A stretch of 64,000 bases of DNA from Streptomyces sp. ISL-43 (GTDB taxonomy: Bacteria; Actinomycetota; Actinomycetes; Streptomycetales; Streptomycetaceae), in assembly GCF_018614195.1 (NCBI RefSeq), contig NZ_JAGGOT010000071.1, forward strand, positions 1 through 64,000, given 5' to 3'. Position 1 is the first letter of the stretch. Each line of letters starts with the position of its first letter. Below are positions 28,108 through 37,017 of this stretch, piece by piece. Under the pieces are notes generated by a model. It was given only the letters and a program-made list of their open reading frames with translations. It ran no database searches and had not been told where the DNA came from. A program made the translations under genes and the position numbers.

Positions 28108-30674
28108 CCAGCACCACCGACACCGCCGTCGATACCGACCGGGGGCGCGTACTTCCCGTCACCGACCTGTCCCTCGTCGTCCTCATCGGGGCCACCGGCT
28201 CGGGCAAGTCCACCTTCGCCCGCACCCACTTCAAGCCCACCGAGGTCATCTCCTCGGACTACTGCCGCGGCCTGGTCGCCGACGACGAGAACGACCAGAG
28301 CGCAAGCAAGGACGCCTTCGAGGTCCTGCACTACATCGCGGGCAAGCGCCTCGCCGCCGGGCGCCTCACCGTGGTCGACGCCACCAGCGTCCAGGCCGAG
28401 TCCCGCCGGCAGCTGGTCCAGCTCGCCCGCGAGTGCGACGTCCTGCCCATCGCGATCGTCCTCGACATGCCCGAGGAGGTCTGCGCGGAGCGCAACGCGG
28501 CCCGCCCGGAGCGGGCCAAGCTGCCCCGCGCCGTCATCCAGCGCCACCGCCGGGACCTGCGCCGCTCGCTGCGCGGTCTGGAGCGCGAGGGCTTCCGCAA
28601 GGTGCACGTACTGCGGACGCCGGAGGAGGTCGAGTCGGCAGAGGTGGTGCTGGAGAAGCGCTTCAACGACCTCACCCACCTCACCGGCCCCTTCGACATC
28701 ATCGGTGACATCCACGGCTGTGCCTCCGAATTGGAGACCCTGCTCGCCAAGCTCGGCTACGAGGACGGCGCCCACCCCGAGGGCCGCACCGCGGTCTTCG
28801 TCGGCGACCTCGTCGACCGCGGCCCGGACAGTCCCGGCGTACTGCGCCGCGTGATGGGGATGGTCGGCTCCGGCAACGCCCTGTGCGTGCCCGGGAACCA
28901 CGAGAACAAGCTCGCCCGTTACCTCAAGGGATCCAAGGTCCAGCAGACCCACGGCCTCGCCGAGACCATCGAGCAGCTCGCCAAGGAGCCGGAGGAGTTC
29001 GTCGAGGAGGTCCACGCCTTCATCAAGGGCCTGGTCAGCCACTACGTCCTCGACGGCGGGAAGCTCGTGGTCTGCCACGCCGGGCTGCCCGAGAAGTACC
29101 ACGGCCGCACGTCCGGCCGGGTGCGCTCGCACGCCCTGTACGGGGAGACCACGGGCGAGACCGACGAGTTCGGCCTGCCCGTGCGCTACCCGTGGGCCGA
29201 GGACTACCGGGGCAAGGCCGTCGTGGTCTACGGCCACACCCCGGTCCCGAACACCGCCTGGATCAACAACACCATCTGCCTCGACACCGGAGCCGTCTTC
29301 GGCGGCAGGATGACCGCGCTGCGCTGGCCCGAGCGCGAACTGGTCGACGTGCCGGCCGAGAAGGTCTGGTACGAGCCCGTCAAGCCGCTCGCCACCGAGG
29401 CGCCGGGCGGGCACGACGGCCGCCCGCTCGACCTGGCCGACGTCAACGGCCGCCGGGTCGTCGAGACCCGCCACCTGGGCAACGTGAACGTCCGCGAGGA
29501 GAACGCGGCCGCCGCCCTGGAGGTCATGAGCCGCTTCGCCGTGGACCCGCGCCTGGTGCCGTACCTCCCGCCGACCATGGCGCCCACGGCGACTTCACAG
29601 ATCGACGGCTACTTGGAGCACCCGGCCGAGGCCTTCGCGCAGTACCGCAAGGACGGCATCGCCCAGGTCGTCTGCGAGGAGAAGCACATGGGCTCCCGCG
29701 CCACCGTGCTGATCTGCAAGGACGCCGACGCGGCCCGCGAGCGCTTCGGAGTGGACGGGCCCACGGGATCGGTCTACACCCGCACCGGACGGCCCTTCTT
29801 CAAGGAGTCCGAGGTCACCGAGGAGGTCCTCACCCGGCTGCGCGCGGCGATCACCGACGCCGGGCTGTGGGAGGAGCTGGACACCGACTGGCTGCTCGTC
29901 GACGGCGAACTGCTGCCCTGGTCGCTGAAGTCCGGCGGACTGCTGCGCAGCCAGTACGCCGCCGTGGGCGCGGCCTCCGCCGCCGTCTTCCCGGACGCCC
30001 TGGCCGCCCTGGAGGCGGCCGGCGCCCGGGGCATCGACACCGCGGAGCTGCTGGAGCGCCAGCGCGGGCGGGCCGCCGACGCGGTGAAGTTCACCGAGGC
30101 CTATCGGCGCTACTGCTGGACCACCGACGGGCTGGACGGCGTACGGTTCGCCCCGTTCCAGCTGCTGGCGGTGGCCGGGCGGTCGCTGGCGGCCGTACCC
30201 CACGACGAGCAGCTGTTCTGGCTGGACCGGCTCGTCGCCGCCGATGAGGCGTCCGGCACCGGACTGCTGCGCCGCACCGGCCGGATCCTGGTGGACACGG
30301 CCGACGAGGCCTCGGTACGGGCGGGCACCGACTGGTGGCTGGAACTGACGGCCTCCGGCGGCGAGGGCATGGTCGTCAAGCCGCTCCAGGCGTACGCCAA
30401 GGACGGCAAGGGCCGCCTGGTCCAGCCGGGCGTCAAGGTGCGCGGCCGCGAGTACCTGCGGATCATCTACGGTCCGGAGTACACCCGGCCGGACCACCTG
30501 GAGCGGCTGCGCGGGCGCCACCTCGGGCACAAGCGCTCGCTCGCCCTGCGCGAGTACGCGCTCGGGCTGGAGGCCCTGGACCGGCTGGCGGCGCAGGAGC
30601 CGCTGTGGCGGGTCCACGAGGCGGTCTTCGCGGTCCTCGCGCTGGAGTCGGAGCCGGTGGACCCGCGGCTCTGA
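28104..30674 (+). CDS. pnkp: Polynucleotide kinase-phosphatase (RNA repair ligase)
   Basis: An 856-residue three-domain RNA end-healing and sealing enzyme. The N-terminal 5' kinase has IGATGSGKSTFAR. The central binuclear metallophosphatase has IGDIHGCASE, VGDLVDRGPDS and VPGNHENKLA, and removes 2',3'-cyclic phosphate or 3' phosphate. The C-terminal adenylyltransferase/ligase-like domain has the nucleophile Lys in VCEEKHMGSRA and ends with the family's extra helical module. Bacterial Pnkp ligates only with Hen1, encoded just upstream with a 4-bp overlap. The system repairs RNAs cut by ribotoxins. Confidence 0.95.
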   Translation: MTSTTDTAVDTDRGRVLPVTDLSLVVLIGATGSGKSTFARTHFKPTEVISSDYCRGLVADDENDQSASKDAFEVLHYIAGKRLAAGRLTVVDATSVQAESRRQLVQLARECDVLPIAIVLDMPEEVCAERNAARPERAKLPRAVIQRHRRDLRRSLRGLEREGFRKVHVLRTPEEVESAEVVLEKRFNDLTHLTGPFDIIGDIHGCASELETLLAKLGYEDGAHPEGRTAVFVGDLVDRGPDSPGVLRRVMGMVGSGNALCVPGNHENKLARYLKGSKVQQTHGLAETIEQLAKEPEEFVEEVHAFIKGLVSHYVLDGGKLVVCHAGLPEKYHGRTSGRVRSHALYGETTGETDEFGLPVRYPWAEDYRGKAVVVYGHTPVPNTAWINNTICLDTGAVFGGRMTALRWPERELVDVPAEKVWYEPVKPLATEAPGGHDGRPLDLADVNGRRVVETRHLGNVNVREENAAAALEVMSRFAVDPRLVPYLPPTMAPTATSQIDGYLEHPAEAFAQYRKDGIAQVVCEEKHMGSRATVLICKDADAARERFGVDGPTGSVYTRTGRPFFKESEVTEEVLTRLRAAITDAGLWEELDTDWLLVDGELLPWSLKSGGLLRSQYAAVGAASAAVFPDALAALEAAGARGIDTAELLERQRGRAADAVKFTEAYRRYCWTTDGLDGVRFAPFQLLAVAGRSLAAVPHDEQLFWLDRLVAADEASGTGLLRRTGRILVDTADEASVRAGTDWWLELTASGGEGMVVKPLQAYAKDGKGRLVQPGVKVRGREYLRIIYGPEYTRPDHLERLRGRHLGHKRSLALREYALGLEALDRLAAQEPLWRVHEAVFAVLALESEPVDPRL

Positions 30675-30817
30675 CGGCGTCAAGGAAGGGCCCCCGTACG
30701 GCCGCTCATTAGGTCGTATGAGGGAACTTTCGCGGAGAACTCCGGGAAACCCCCGGGCGGGATCGTTCATCCAGGGCAGCGGAATGTCCGCGACCCTGGA
30801 AGGACGGAACGTCACCT

Positions 30818-31330
30818 ATGAAGATGACCGCGCGCGGAAGCATTGCGGCACTCATGACCTGTATGGCAGCGGCCGGCGCGGCCACCCCGGCCGTGGCCGA
30901 CGCGGTGCCGGTGGGTGTCCCGCTGGACGCCGTGGAGACCTCACTGGGCGTGGCCGCCCCGCGCCTGGCCACGGCGGTCCCGCTGCCGGTCGTCGGCGCG
31001 CCCGAGGCGCCCCGGTTCCACACCGGGGACATGCTGCCCACCCCCCTGCTCCCCGTGATCCCCGTCAAGACCGAGCTCGGCGACACCCTCCTCACCTCGC
31101 CGGTGCCGAACCTGCTGGGCCGGCCGGAGACGGACGGCGAAGGCTCCGTGTCGTCGCCGGCCACCACTCTGATCGCCGACGGTCCCGGCGCGATCGTCGG
31201 CTCCCCGCTGACGATGCCCGACGCCTCCAACTTCGGGCTGCCGAACCTGACCACCCCGAAGCTGGGCCTCACCGCCCCGGCGCTCGTCGGCGCCCCATCG
31301 GCGCTTCTCGGCCTCGGCACCCCCCGCTGA
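30818..31330 (+). CDS. Secreted protein of unknown function
   Basis: A 170-residue protein with a signal peptide (MKMTARGSIAALMTCMAAAG, likely cleaved after AVA at about residue 26) and a mature part rich in Pro, Leu, Thr and Gly without cysteines, for example LGDTLLTSPVPNLLGRPE. A GGAAGGACGGAACG leader precedes the ATG. It resembles small secreted proteins of Streptomyces, but I recognise no domain. Confidence 0.75.
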   Translation: MKMTARGSIAALMTCMAAAGAATPAVADAVPVGVPLDAVETSLGVAAPRLATAVPLPVVGAPEAPRFHTGDMLPTPLLPVIPVKTELGDTLLTSPVPNLLGRPETDGEGSVSSPATTLIADGPGAIVGSPLTMPDASNFGLPNLTTPKLGLTAPALVGAPSALLGLGTPR

Positions 31331-31376
31331 GCCGACGCCACGTCAAAAAGCCGCCCGGTCTGCGAACGTGTACGGC

Positions 31377-32603
31377 ATGGGATTCCATGTCGATTCCGAG
31401 ACCGGGCGGCTTCGCCGCGTCATCCTCCACCGGCCCGACCTGGAGCTGAAGCGGCTCACACCGAGCAACAAGGACGCGTTGCTCTTCGACGACGTGCTGT
31501 GGGTGCGCCGGGCGCGCCAGGAGCACGACGGCTTCGCCGACGTACTGCGCGACCGGGGCGTCGCGGTCCACCTCTTCGGGGACCTGCTGCGCGAGGCCCT
31601 GGACATCCCGGAGGCGAGACGCCTCGTACTGGACCGGGTCTTCGACGAGAAGGAGTACGGTCCGCTCGCCACCGACCACCTGCGGTCGGCCTTCGAGGGA
31701 CTGGACTCGACCGTCCTGGCCGAGGCGCTGGTCGGCGGGATGACCAAGCGGGAGTTCCTGGAGCGGCACGCCGAGCCGGTGTCGGTCCGCTTCCACGCCT
31801 TGGACCTGGACGGCTTCCTGCTGGGGCCGCTGCCCAACCACCTCTTCACCCGCGACACCTCCGCCTGGATCTACGACGGGGTGTCCATCAACGCGATGCG
31901 CTGGCCGGCCCGGCAGCGCGAGACCGTGCACTTCGAGGCCATCTACAAGCACCACCCGCTCTTCACCGCCTCCGGCGCCTTCCACTTCTGGTCGCAGGGG
32001 CAGGCCGACTACCCCTCCACCATCGAGGGCGGTGACGTCCTGGTCATCGGCAACGGCGCCGTGCTGATCGGGATGAGCGAGCGGACCACCCCGCAGGCGG
32101 TGGAGATGCTGGCGCGCGGGCTGTTCGCCGCCGGGTCGGCGACCACGATCGTGGCGCTCGACATGCCCAAGCGGCGGGCGTTCATGCACTTGGACACCGT
32201 GATGACGATGGTCGACGGAGATACGTTCACTCAGTACGGGGGCCTGGGCATGCTGCGCTCCTACACGATCGAGCCGGGCGACGGGCTGAGCGAGCTGAAG
32301 GTGACCGACCACGCGCCGGAGCACATGCACCGGGCGATCGCGGCGGCGCTCGGCCTGGATTCGATCCGGGTGCTGACCGCGACGCAGGACGTGCACTCGG
32401 CGGAGCGCGAGCAGTGGGACGACGGCTGCAACGTGCTGGCGGTGGAGCCGGGTGTGGTCGTCGCCTACGAGCGCAACGTCACGACCAACACCCATCTGCG
32501 CAAGGAGGGCATCGAGGTGATCGAGATCCCGGGCAGCGAGCTGGGGCGGGGGCGCGGCGGGCCGCGCTGTATGAGCTGTCCGGTGGAGCGGGACGGGGCC
32601 TAG
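31377..32603 (+). CDS. arcA: Arginine deiminase
   Basis: About 408 residues; hydrolyses arginine to citrulline and ammonia, the first step of the ADI pathway. Motifs: LRRVILHRPDLELKRLTPSN at the start, LPNHLFTRDTSAWI, TIEGGDVLVIG, AFMHLDTVMTMVDGDTFTQ with the catalytic His, and the nucleophile Cys at the end in GGPRCMSCPVERD. I use the ATG at 31377 (MGFHVDSETG); a GTG at 31368 would add three residues. The TAG stop at 32601-32603 is part of the CTAG at which an IS element has inserted, so the gene is intact but separated from its partner arcB. Confidence 0.93.
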   Translation: MGFHVDSETGRLRRVILHRPDLELKRLTPSNKDALLFDDVLWVRRARQEHDGFADVLRDRGVAVHLFGDLLREALDIPEARRLVLDRVFDEKEYGPLATDHLRSAFEGLDSTVLAEALVGGMTKREFLERHAEPVSVRFHALDLDGFLLGPLPNHLFTRDTSAWIYDGVSINAMRWPARQRETVHFEAIYKHHPLFTASGAFHFWSQGQADYPSTIEGGDVLVIGNGAVLIGMSERTTPQAVEMLARGLFAAGSATTIVALDMPKRRAFMHLDTVMTMVDGDTFTQYGGLGMLRSYTIEPGDGLSELKVTDHAPEHMHRAIAAALGLDSIRVLTATQDVHSAEREQWDDGCNVLAVEPGVVVAYERNVTTNTHLRKEGIEVIEIPGSELGRGRGGPRCMSCPVERDGA

Positions 32604-34305
32604 GAGATCGCTGAAAATCTTTCAGGTTCTGGCCTCACGCCGGCTGGCGTGGGGCCAGACTGCTGTGTGTGCAGGGGGAATGGGATGGGGAGCTGGTCGG
32701 GCCGGATGTGTGGGAGACCTGCCGGGAGTTGATCCCGGCGGGGAGCGTGTTCGCGTTCCTGGCCGAGCACCGGGAGGTGCTGTTCCCGGGCTCGATGTTC
32801 GCGGACATGTACCCGTCGGCGAACGGGCGCCCGAGCTTGCCGCCGCAGGTCCTGGCCGCGGCGGTGGTCCTGCAGAGCCTGCACGGCCTGTCGGACTTCG
32901 ACACGGTCCAGGAACTGCGCTGCGACCTGCGCTGGAAGGCCGCCTGCGGCCTGGGCTTGTATGACACCGCGTTCGACCCGTCGCTGTTGACGTACTTCCG
33001 GCGCCGTCTTCAGCGCTCCAGTGATCCGAACCGGCTGTTCACCAAGGTCAAGGAGGTCGTGGCGGCCACCGGCGTGCTCAAGGGCAAGCGCCGGCGGGCG
33101 CTGGACTCCACCGTGCTGGACGACGCGGTGGCCACCCAGGACACCGTCACCCAGCTCGTCGCCGCGATCCGCCGGGTGATCCGCGATGTCCCCGGCGCCG
33201 AGCGCATCGCGACGGCGTGGTGCACCGCCCACGACTACACCGACCCGGGCAAGCCCCGTATCGCCTGGAACGACGAGGCCGCCCGCGCCGCGCTGGTCGA
33301 CGCCCTGGTCACCGACGCTCTCAACCTGCTCGGCCGTCTGCCCGAGCGGCAGCTGGACGAGAAGGCCGCCGACGCGGTCGGCCTGCTGGCCCTGGTCGCC
33401 GGGCAGGACGTCGAGGTCGCCGACGGCTCCGACGGCCGTGACGGGCGCTGGCGCATCGCCCGGGGCACCGTCTACGACCGGGTGGTGTCCACCGTGGATC
33501 CCGAGGCCCGGCACATCCACAAGAACCGCACCCGCCACCAGGAGGGCTTCCGCGCCCACGGCGCCTTCGAACCCGAGACCGGCCTGCTCACCGAGGTCGA
33601 ACTCACCGTCGGAAGCGGCCCCGAGAACCACGAGGCCGCCATCGCCCAGACCCTCCTCGCCGACGAGGCCGAGGACCTGACCGTCCTCGGCGACACCGCC
33701 TACGGCACCGGCGACCTGCGCAAAGCCCTCGAAGCCGACGGCCACACCCTCGTCATCAAGCCGCCACCACTACGGCCCGCCGTCCCCGGCGGCTTCACCG
33801 CCGACGACTTCCACGTCAACACCACCGCGGGCACCGTCACCTGCCCAGCCGGCCACACCGTCCCGCTCGGCCGCCCCGACCCCAACGGCGCCCGCACCGC
33901 CCAGTTCAAGAAACGCTGCGACACCTGCCCGCTGCGCGAGATGTGCACCCGCTCCAAGACAGGCCGGGCCTTCCAGGTCCACGCCCACTACGACCGCCTC
34001 AAAGCCGCCCGCCAAGGCGCCGCCGACCCCGACTGGCAGGCCGAATACCGGCGCTGGCGACCACCAGTCGAACGCGCCATGGCCTGGCTCGTCGCCAGAG
34101 GCAACCGCCGAGTCCCCTACCGGGGCGTCCTGAAGAACAACACCTGGCTCCACAACCGCGCCGCCGCCCTCAACCCCGCCGACTGATCAACCTCGGCCTC
34201 ACCCGCACGAACAGGACCTGGGCCATCGCCCCCGCCACATAACGACGGAGGGGCATCACGCCCGCACGACGACACCCCTCCACCAGCAAGATCTTCAGGA
34301 GACTT
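32604..34305 (+). mobile_element. IS1182-family insertion sequence, 1702 bp
   Basis: Imperfect terminal inverted repeats bound the element. The left end GAGATCGCTGAAAATCTTTC (32604 on) matches the reverse complement of the right end AAGTCTCCTGAAGATCTTGC (ending 34305), sharing the CTGAA(A/G)ATCTT core. Both ends are flanked by CTAG (32600-32603 and 34306-34309), a probable 4-bp target duplication. One transposase gene fills most of the element and appears intact. Confidence 0.8.
32669..34186 (+). CDS. IS1182-family transposase
   Basis: A 505-residue DDE transposase starting at a GTG at 32669. The DUF772-like N-terminal domain reads LPPQVLAAAVVLQSLHGLSD and LRCDLRWKAACGLGL. Catalytic acidic residues are probably in ALDSTVLDD, VLGDTAYGTGD and PPVERAMAWL, and a Cys-rich KKRCDTCPLREMC knuckle lies before the C-terminus. 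There is no frameshift or stop, so it may still be active. It is transcribed in the same direction as the arc genes and could drive arcB by read-through. Confidence 0.93.
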   Translation: MQGEWDGELVGPDVWETCRELIPAGSVFAFLAEHREVLFPGSMFADMYPSANGRPSLPPQVLAAAVVLQSLHGLSDFDTVQELRCDLRWKAACGLGLYDTAFDPSLLTYFRRRLQRSSDPNRLFTKVKEVVAATGVLKGKRRRALDSTVLDDAVATQDTVTQLVAAIRRVIRDVPGAERIATAWCTAHDYTDPGKPRIAWNDEAARAALVDALVTDALNLLGRLPERQLDEKAADAVGLLALVAGQDVEVADGSDGRDGRWRIARGTVYDRVVSTVDPEARHIHKNRTRHQEGFRAHGAFEPETGLLTEVELTVGSGPENHEAAIAQTLLADEAEDLTVLGDTAYGTGDLRKALEADGHTLVIKPPPLRPAVPGGFTADDFHVNTTAGTVTCPAGHTVPLGRPDPNGARTAQFKKRCDTCPLREMCTRSKTGRAFQVHAHYDRLKAARQGAADPDWQAEYRRWRPPVERAMAWLVARGNRRVPYRGVLKNNTWLHNRAAALNPAD

Positions 34306-34384
34306 CTAGACGGCCCGGCACCGGCTGAGGCCGCTCGACGCGGGCGGGGCGGGGTGCGGGGAGCGCTGGGGAGCCACGGGGGTC

Positions 34385-34398
34385 TGTATATCAATGCA
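34385..34398 (+). promoter_or_regulatory. Candidate ARG box upstream of ornithine carbamoyltransferase
   Basis: TGTATATCAATGCA is a 5-4-5 dyad with one mismatched pair (TGYAT/ATRCA). It is followed 6 bp later by CGTCGTATAGAC, a possible second half-site or -10. The sequence is markedly AT-richer than its surroundings and lies 52 bp before the start, as expected for ArgR/AhrC control. Confidence 0.45.
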
Positions 34399-34449
34399 GA
34401 GCGTCGTATAGACTTCCAGCGTTCCTGTCACCGTGACTTTGGAGTCCCC

Positions 34450-35460
34450 ATGGGCACCGACCTCGTCGGCCGCAGTTTCCTCAAGGAGCTCGACTTCTCG
34501 GCCGCCGAGTTCCGCGGCCTGGTCGAGCTCGCCGCCGAACTCAAGGCGGCCAAGAAGGCCGGGACCGAGCGGCGCCGCCTGCAGGGCAAGAACATCGCCC
34601 TGATCTTCGAGAAGACCTCCACGCGCACCCGCTGCGCCTTCGAGGTCGCCGCCGCCGACCAGGGCGCCCACACCACCTACCTCGACCCCTCCGGCTCCCA
34701 GATGGGCCACAAGGAATCGGTCGAGGACACCGCGCGGGTGCTGGGCCGGATGTTCGACGGCATCGAGTACCGGGGCGACGCGCAGGACACCGTCGAGCAG
34801 CTCGCCGCCCACGCCGGCGTACCCGTGTTCAACGGTCTCACCGACGACTGGCACCCCACCCAGATGCTGGCCGACGTCCTCACGATGACCGAGCACTGCG
34901 CCAAGCCGCTGGAGCGGATCGCCTTCGCCTACCTCGGCGACGCCCGCTTCAACATGGGCAACTCCTACCTGGTGACCGGCGCGCTGCTGGGCATGGACGT
35001 ACGGATCGTCGCGCCCCGGCGGTACTGGCCGGCCGAGTCGGTGGTCGCCGCGGCGCGCGAGCTGGCGGCCACGAGCGGCGCCAGGATCACCCTCACCGAG
35101 GACCTCGGGGAAGGTGTCGGGCAGGCCGCCTTCGTGCTGACGGACATCTGGGTGTCCATGGGCGAGCCCAAGGAGGTCTGGGACGAGCGGATCGAGGCGC
35201 TGTCCCCGTACGCCGTCACCATGGACGTGCTGCGCGCCACCGGGAACCCGGACGTGAAGTTCATGCACTGCCTGCCGGCCTTCCACGACCTCGGCACCAA
35301 GGTGGCGCGGGAGATCCACGAGCGGCACGGGCTGGACTCGCTGGAGGTGACGGACGAGGTGTTCGAGTCCGCGCACTCGGTCGTCTTCGACGAGGCGGAG
35401 AACCGGCTGCACACCATCAAGGCGGTCCTCGTCGCGACCCTCGCCGAGCCCGGCGCATAG
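34450..35460 (+). CDS. arcB: Ornithine carbamoyltransferase
   Basis: A 336-residue enzyme of the carbamoyl-phosphate binding type. EKTSTRTRCAFEVAAADQG is the phosphate loop, DDWHPTQMLADVLTM binds carbamoyl phosphate and ornithine, and MHCLPAFHD carries the catalytic Cys. I use the ATG at 34450 with GGAGT upstream; the longer open frame begins in IS-flanking DNA. Beside arcA it would run catabolically (citrulline to ornithine and carbamoyl phosphate), although argF-type anabolic use is equally possible. The IS sits 144 bp upstream of the start, so the ARG-box promoter remains. Confidence 0.92.
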   Translation: MGTDLVGRSFLKELDFSAAEFRGLVELAAELKAAKKAGTERRRLQGKNIALIFEKTSTRTRCAFEVAAADQGAHTTYLDPSGSQMGHKESVEDTARVLGRMFDGIEYRGDAQDTVEQLAAHAGVPVFNGLTDDWHPTQMLADVLTMTEHCAKPLERIAFAYLGDARFNMGNSYLVTGALLGMDVRIVAPRRYWPAESVVAAARELAATSGARITLTEDLGEGVGQAAFVLTDIWVSMGEPKEVWDERIEALSPYAVTMDVLRATGNPDVKFMHCLPAFHDLGTKVAREIHERHGLDSLEVTDEVFESAHSVVFDEAENRLHTIKAVLVATLAEPGA

Positions 35461-35464
35461 TCAT

Positions 35465-35510
35465 GCGCCCGCTTGGGGCCGCGAGGTCTAGGACGGCCTA
35501 GAGCGGGCGC
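35465..35510. terminator. Hairpin between arcB and the ATP-binding regulator
   Basis: GCGCCCGCT at 35465-35473 pairs with AGCGGGCGC at 35502-35510. The 28-nt loop contains further GGCC pairing. The right arm overlaps the 3' end of the minus-strand gene, so it can terminate both convergent genes. Confidence 0.5.
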
Positions 35511-36004
35511 CGCCGGGACGGCAGGGTGAACCAGACCGCCTTGCCGTGCGGGGTGCTGCGGTGGCCGCAGGCGGAGCTGAGGGTCCGGATCAGCAGCAGG
35601 CCGCGGCCGTGCTCCTGCCAGGGGTCGGGGTGCGCGTCGTCCGCGCGCGGGGCGGTGAGGTCGCCGGGGGCTCGGGGGTCCCCGTCGTGGACCTCGACCT
35701 GGCACCCGTTCGCGAGCAGCTCCACGACCAGTTCGATCGGGGCGGCGGACGGGGTGTGCTCGACGGCGTTGGCGACCAGCTCGGCGGTGAGCAGCTCGGC
35801 GGTGTCGCTGTCGGCGGGGGCGTCGATGTCGGCGAGGGCCGTGCGGACCAGGGCACGGGCGATCGGTACGGCTGCCGTCGTGTGCGGCAGGCTGATCCGC
35901 CAGGCGGAGGCGTCGGGCAAGGCGGGACCATCCGTTCCGTGGGTCGCGGGCAGGGGGCGTACATGCGTGTCTTCGGGATGCCGCGGGGGAAATCCTGATT
36001 TCAA
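35498..36004 (-). CDS. Anti-sigma/RsbW-like ATP-binding regulatory protein
   Basis: A 168-residue GHKL (HATPase_c_2) protein. The N-box is TAELVANAVEHTPSA, the G1 box is EVHDGDPRAP and the G2-like loop is EHGRGLLLIRTLSS. Streptomyces has many such orphan RsbW-like kinases that bind anti-anti-sigma factors or act in stress and development. No sigma factor or anti-anti-sigma gene is adjacent. The start is uncertain: a TTG at 36004 with no obvious ribosome site. Confidence 0.8.
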   Translation of the reverse strand: MKSGFPPRHPEDTHVRPLPATHGTDGPALPDASAWRISLPHTTAAVPIARALVRTALADIDAPADSDTAELLTAELVANAVEHTPSAAPIELVVELLANGCQVEVHDGDPRAPGDLTAPRADDAHPDPWQEHGRGLLLIRTLSSACGHRSTPHGKAVWFTLPSRRRPL

Positions 36005-36135
36005 CGATACGAAGTGGAAATGTCATGCCGTAGGGCACCCCGACGTGAGCGCAAGGGACGTCGGGCACTCCGGTTCGGGACCTTCGGTGCGTGAGGCCTG
36101 CGCGAGGCGGTCCGGTCCACGACGGGAGCTCCGAT

Positions 36136-36175
36136 GTATCGCGTTTCTGTGACGGCAGTCACGGGGCGGTGATAC
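36136..36175. promoter_or_regulatory. 40-bp dyad operator before the aromatic-CoA operon
   Basis: The arms are GTATC (36136-36140), GTGAC (36149-36153), GTCAC (36158-36162) and GATAC (36171-36175), spaced 8-4-8, so the site is exactly symmetrical. It lies 10 bp upstream of the enoyl-CoA hydratase start. The same core recurs at 42844-42881 before the acyl-CoA dehydrogenase. The likely binder is the PaaX-type protein encoded between them. Confidence 0.65.
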
Positions 36176-36185
36176 CTTCGGGAGG

Positions 36186-37013
36186 GTGAGTCCCTTCCTT
36201 GGTTCCACACCAGCGACCGAACGCTGGCGCCACCTGCGGGTGGACCGGCGGGACGGCGTCGCCACCGTCACCCTCGACCGCCCCGAGAAGCTGAACGCGC
36301 TCACCTTCGGCGCCTACGCCGACCTGCGCGACCTGCTCGCCGAACTGTCCAGGGAGCGTTCCGTACGTGCCCTCGTGCTCGGCGGCGAGGGACGCGGCTT
36401 CTGCTCCGGAGGCGACGTCGACGAGATCATCGGCGCCACCCTCGCGATGGACACCGCCCAGCTCCTCGACTTCAACCGGATGACCGGCCAGGTCGTGCGC
36501 GCCCTGCGCGAATGCCCCTTCCCGGTGATCGCCGCCGTCCACGGCGTCGCCGCCGGCGCCGGGGCCGTCATCGCGCTCGCCGCCGACTTCCGCATCGCCG
36601 ACCCCACCGCCCGCTTCGCCTTCCTCTTCACCCGCGTCGGCCTCTCCGGCGGCGACATGGGCGCCGCGTACCTGCTGCCCCGGGTCGTCGGGCTCGGCCA
36701 CGCCACCCGGCTGCTCATGCTGGGAGAACAGGTCAGGGCGCCCGAGGCCGAGCGGATCGGGCTGCTGAGCGAGGTGACCGAGGAGGGCAAGGCCTCCGCG
36801 CGGGCCGCCGAACTCGCCGCGCACCTCGCCGCCGGCCCCGCCCTCGCCTACGCGCAGACCAAGGCACTGCTGACCGCCGAGCTGGACATGCCGCTCGCCG
36901 CCTCCGTGGAGCTGGACGCGAACACCCAGGCGCTGCTGATGAACGGGGAGGACTACCGGGAGTTCCACGCGGCCTTCACCGGGAAGCGGCCGCCCCAGTG
37001 GAAGGGCAGGTAG
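36186..37013 (+). CDS. Enoyl-CoA hydratase/isomerase family protein
   Basis: A 275-residue crotonase-fold enzyme. The CoA oxyanion-hole segments are DRPEKLNALTF and LGGEGRGFCSGGDVDE, and VHGVAAGAGAVIALAADFRI is the second oxyanion loop. The GTG start at 36186 follows GGGAG. It ends 4 bp before the salicylyl/anthraniloyl-CoA hydroxylase, so it probably acts on ring-reduced or ring-opened CoA intermediates of that pathway. Confidence 0.9.
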   Translation: MSPFLGSTPATERWRHLRVDRRDGVATVTLDRPEKLNALTFGAYADLRDLLAELSRERSVRALVLGGEGRGFCSGGDVDEIIGATLAMDTAQLLDFNRMTGQVVRALRECPFPVIAAVHGVAAGAGAVIALAADFRIADPTARFAFLFTRVGLSGGDMGAAYLLPRVVGLGHATRLLMLGEQVRAPEAERIGLLSEVTEEGKASARAAELAAHLAAGPALAYAQTKALLTAELDMPLAASVELDANTQALLMNGEDYREFHAAFTGKRPPQWKGR

Positions 37014-37017
37014 CGCG

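Noticed and set aside
35498..36004. Membership of the RsbW-like gene in the aromatic-CoA island
   Set aside because: It is on the opposite strand, lacks the island operator on its side and belongs to a family scattered through Streptomyces genomes.
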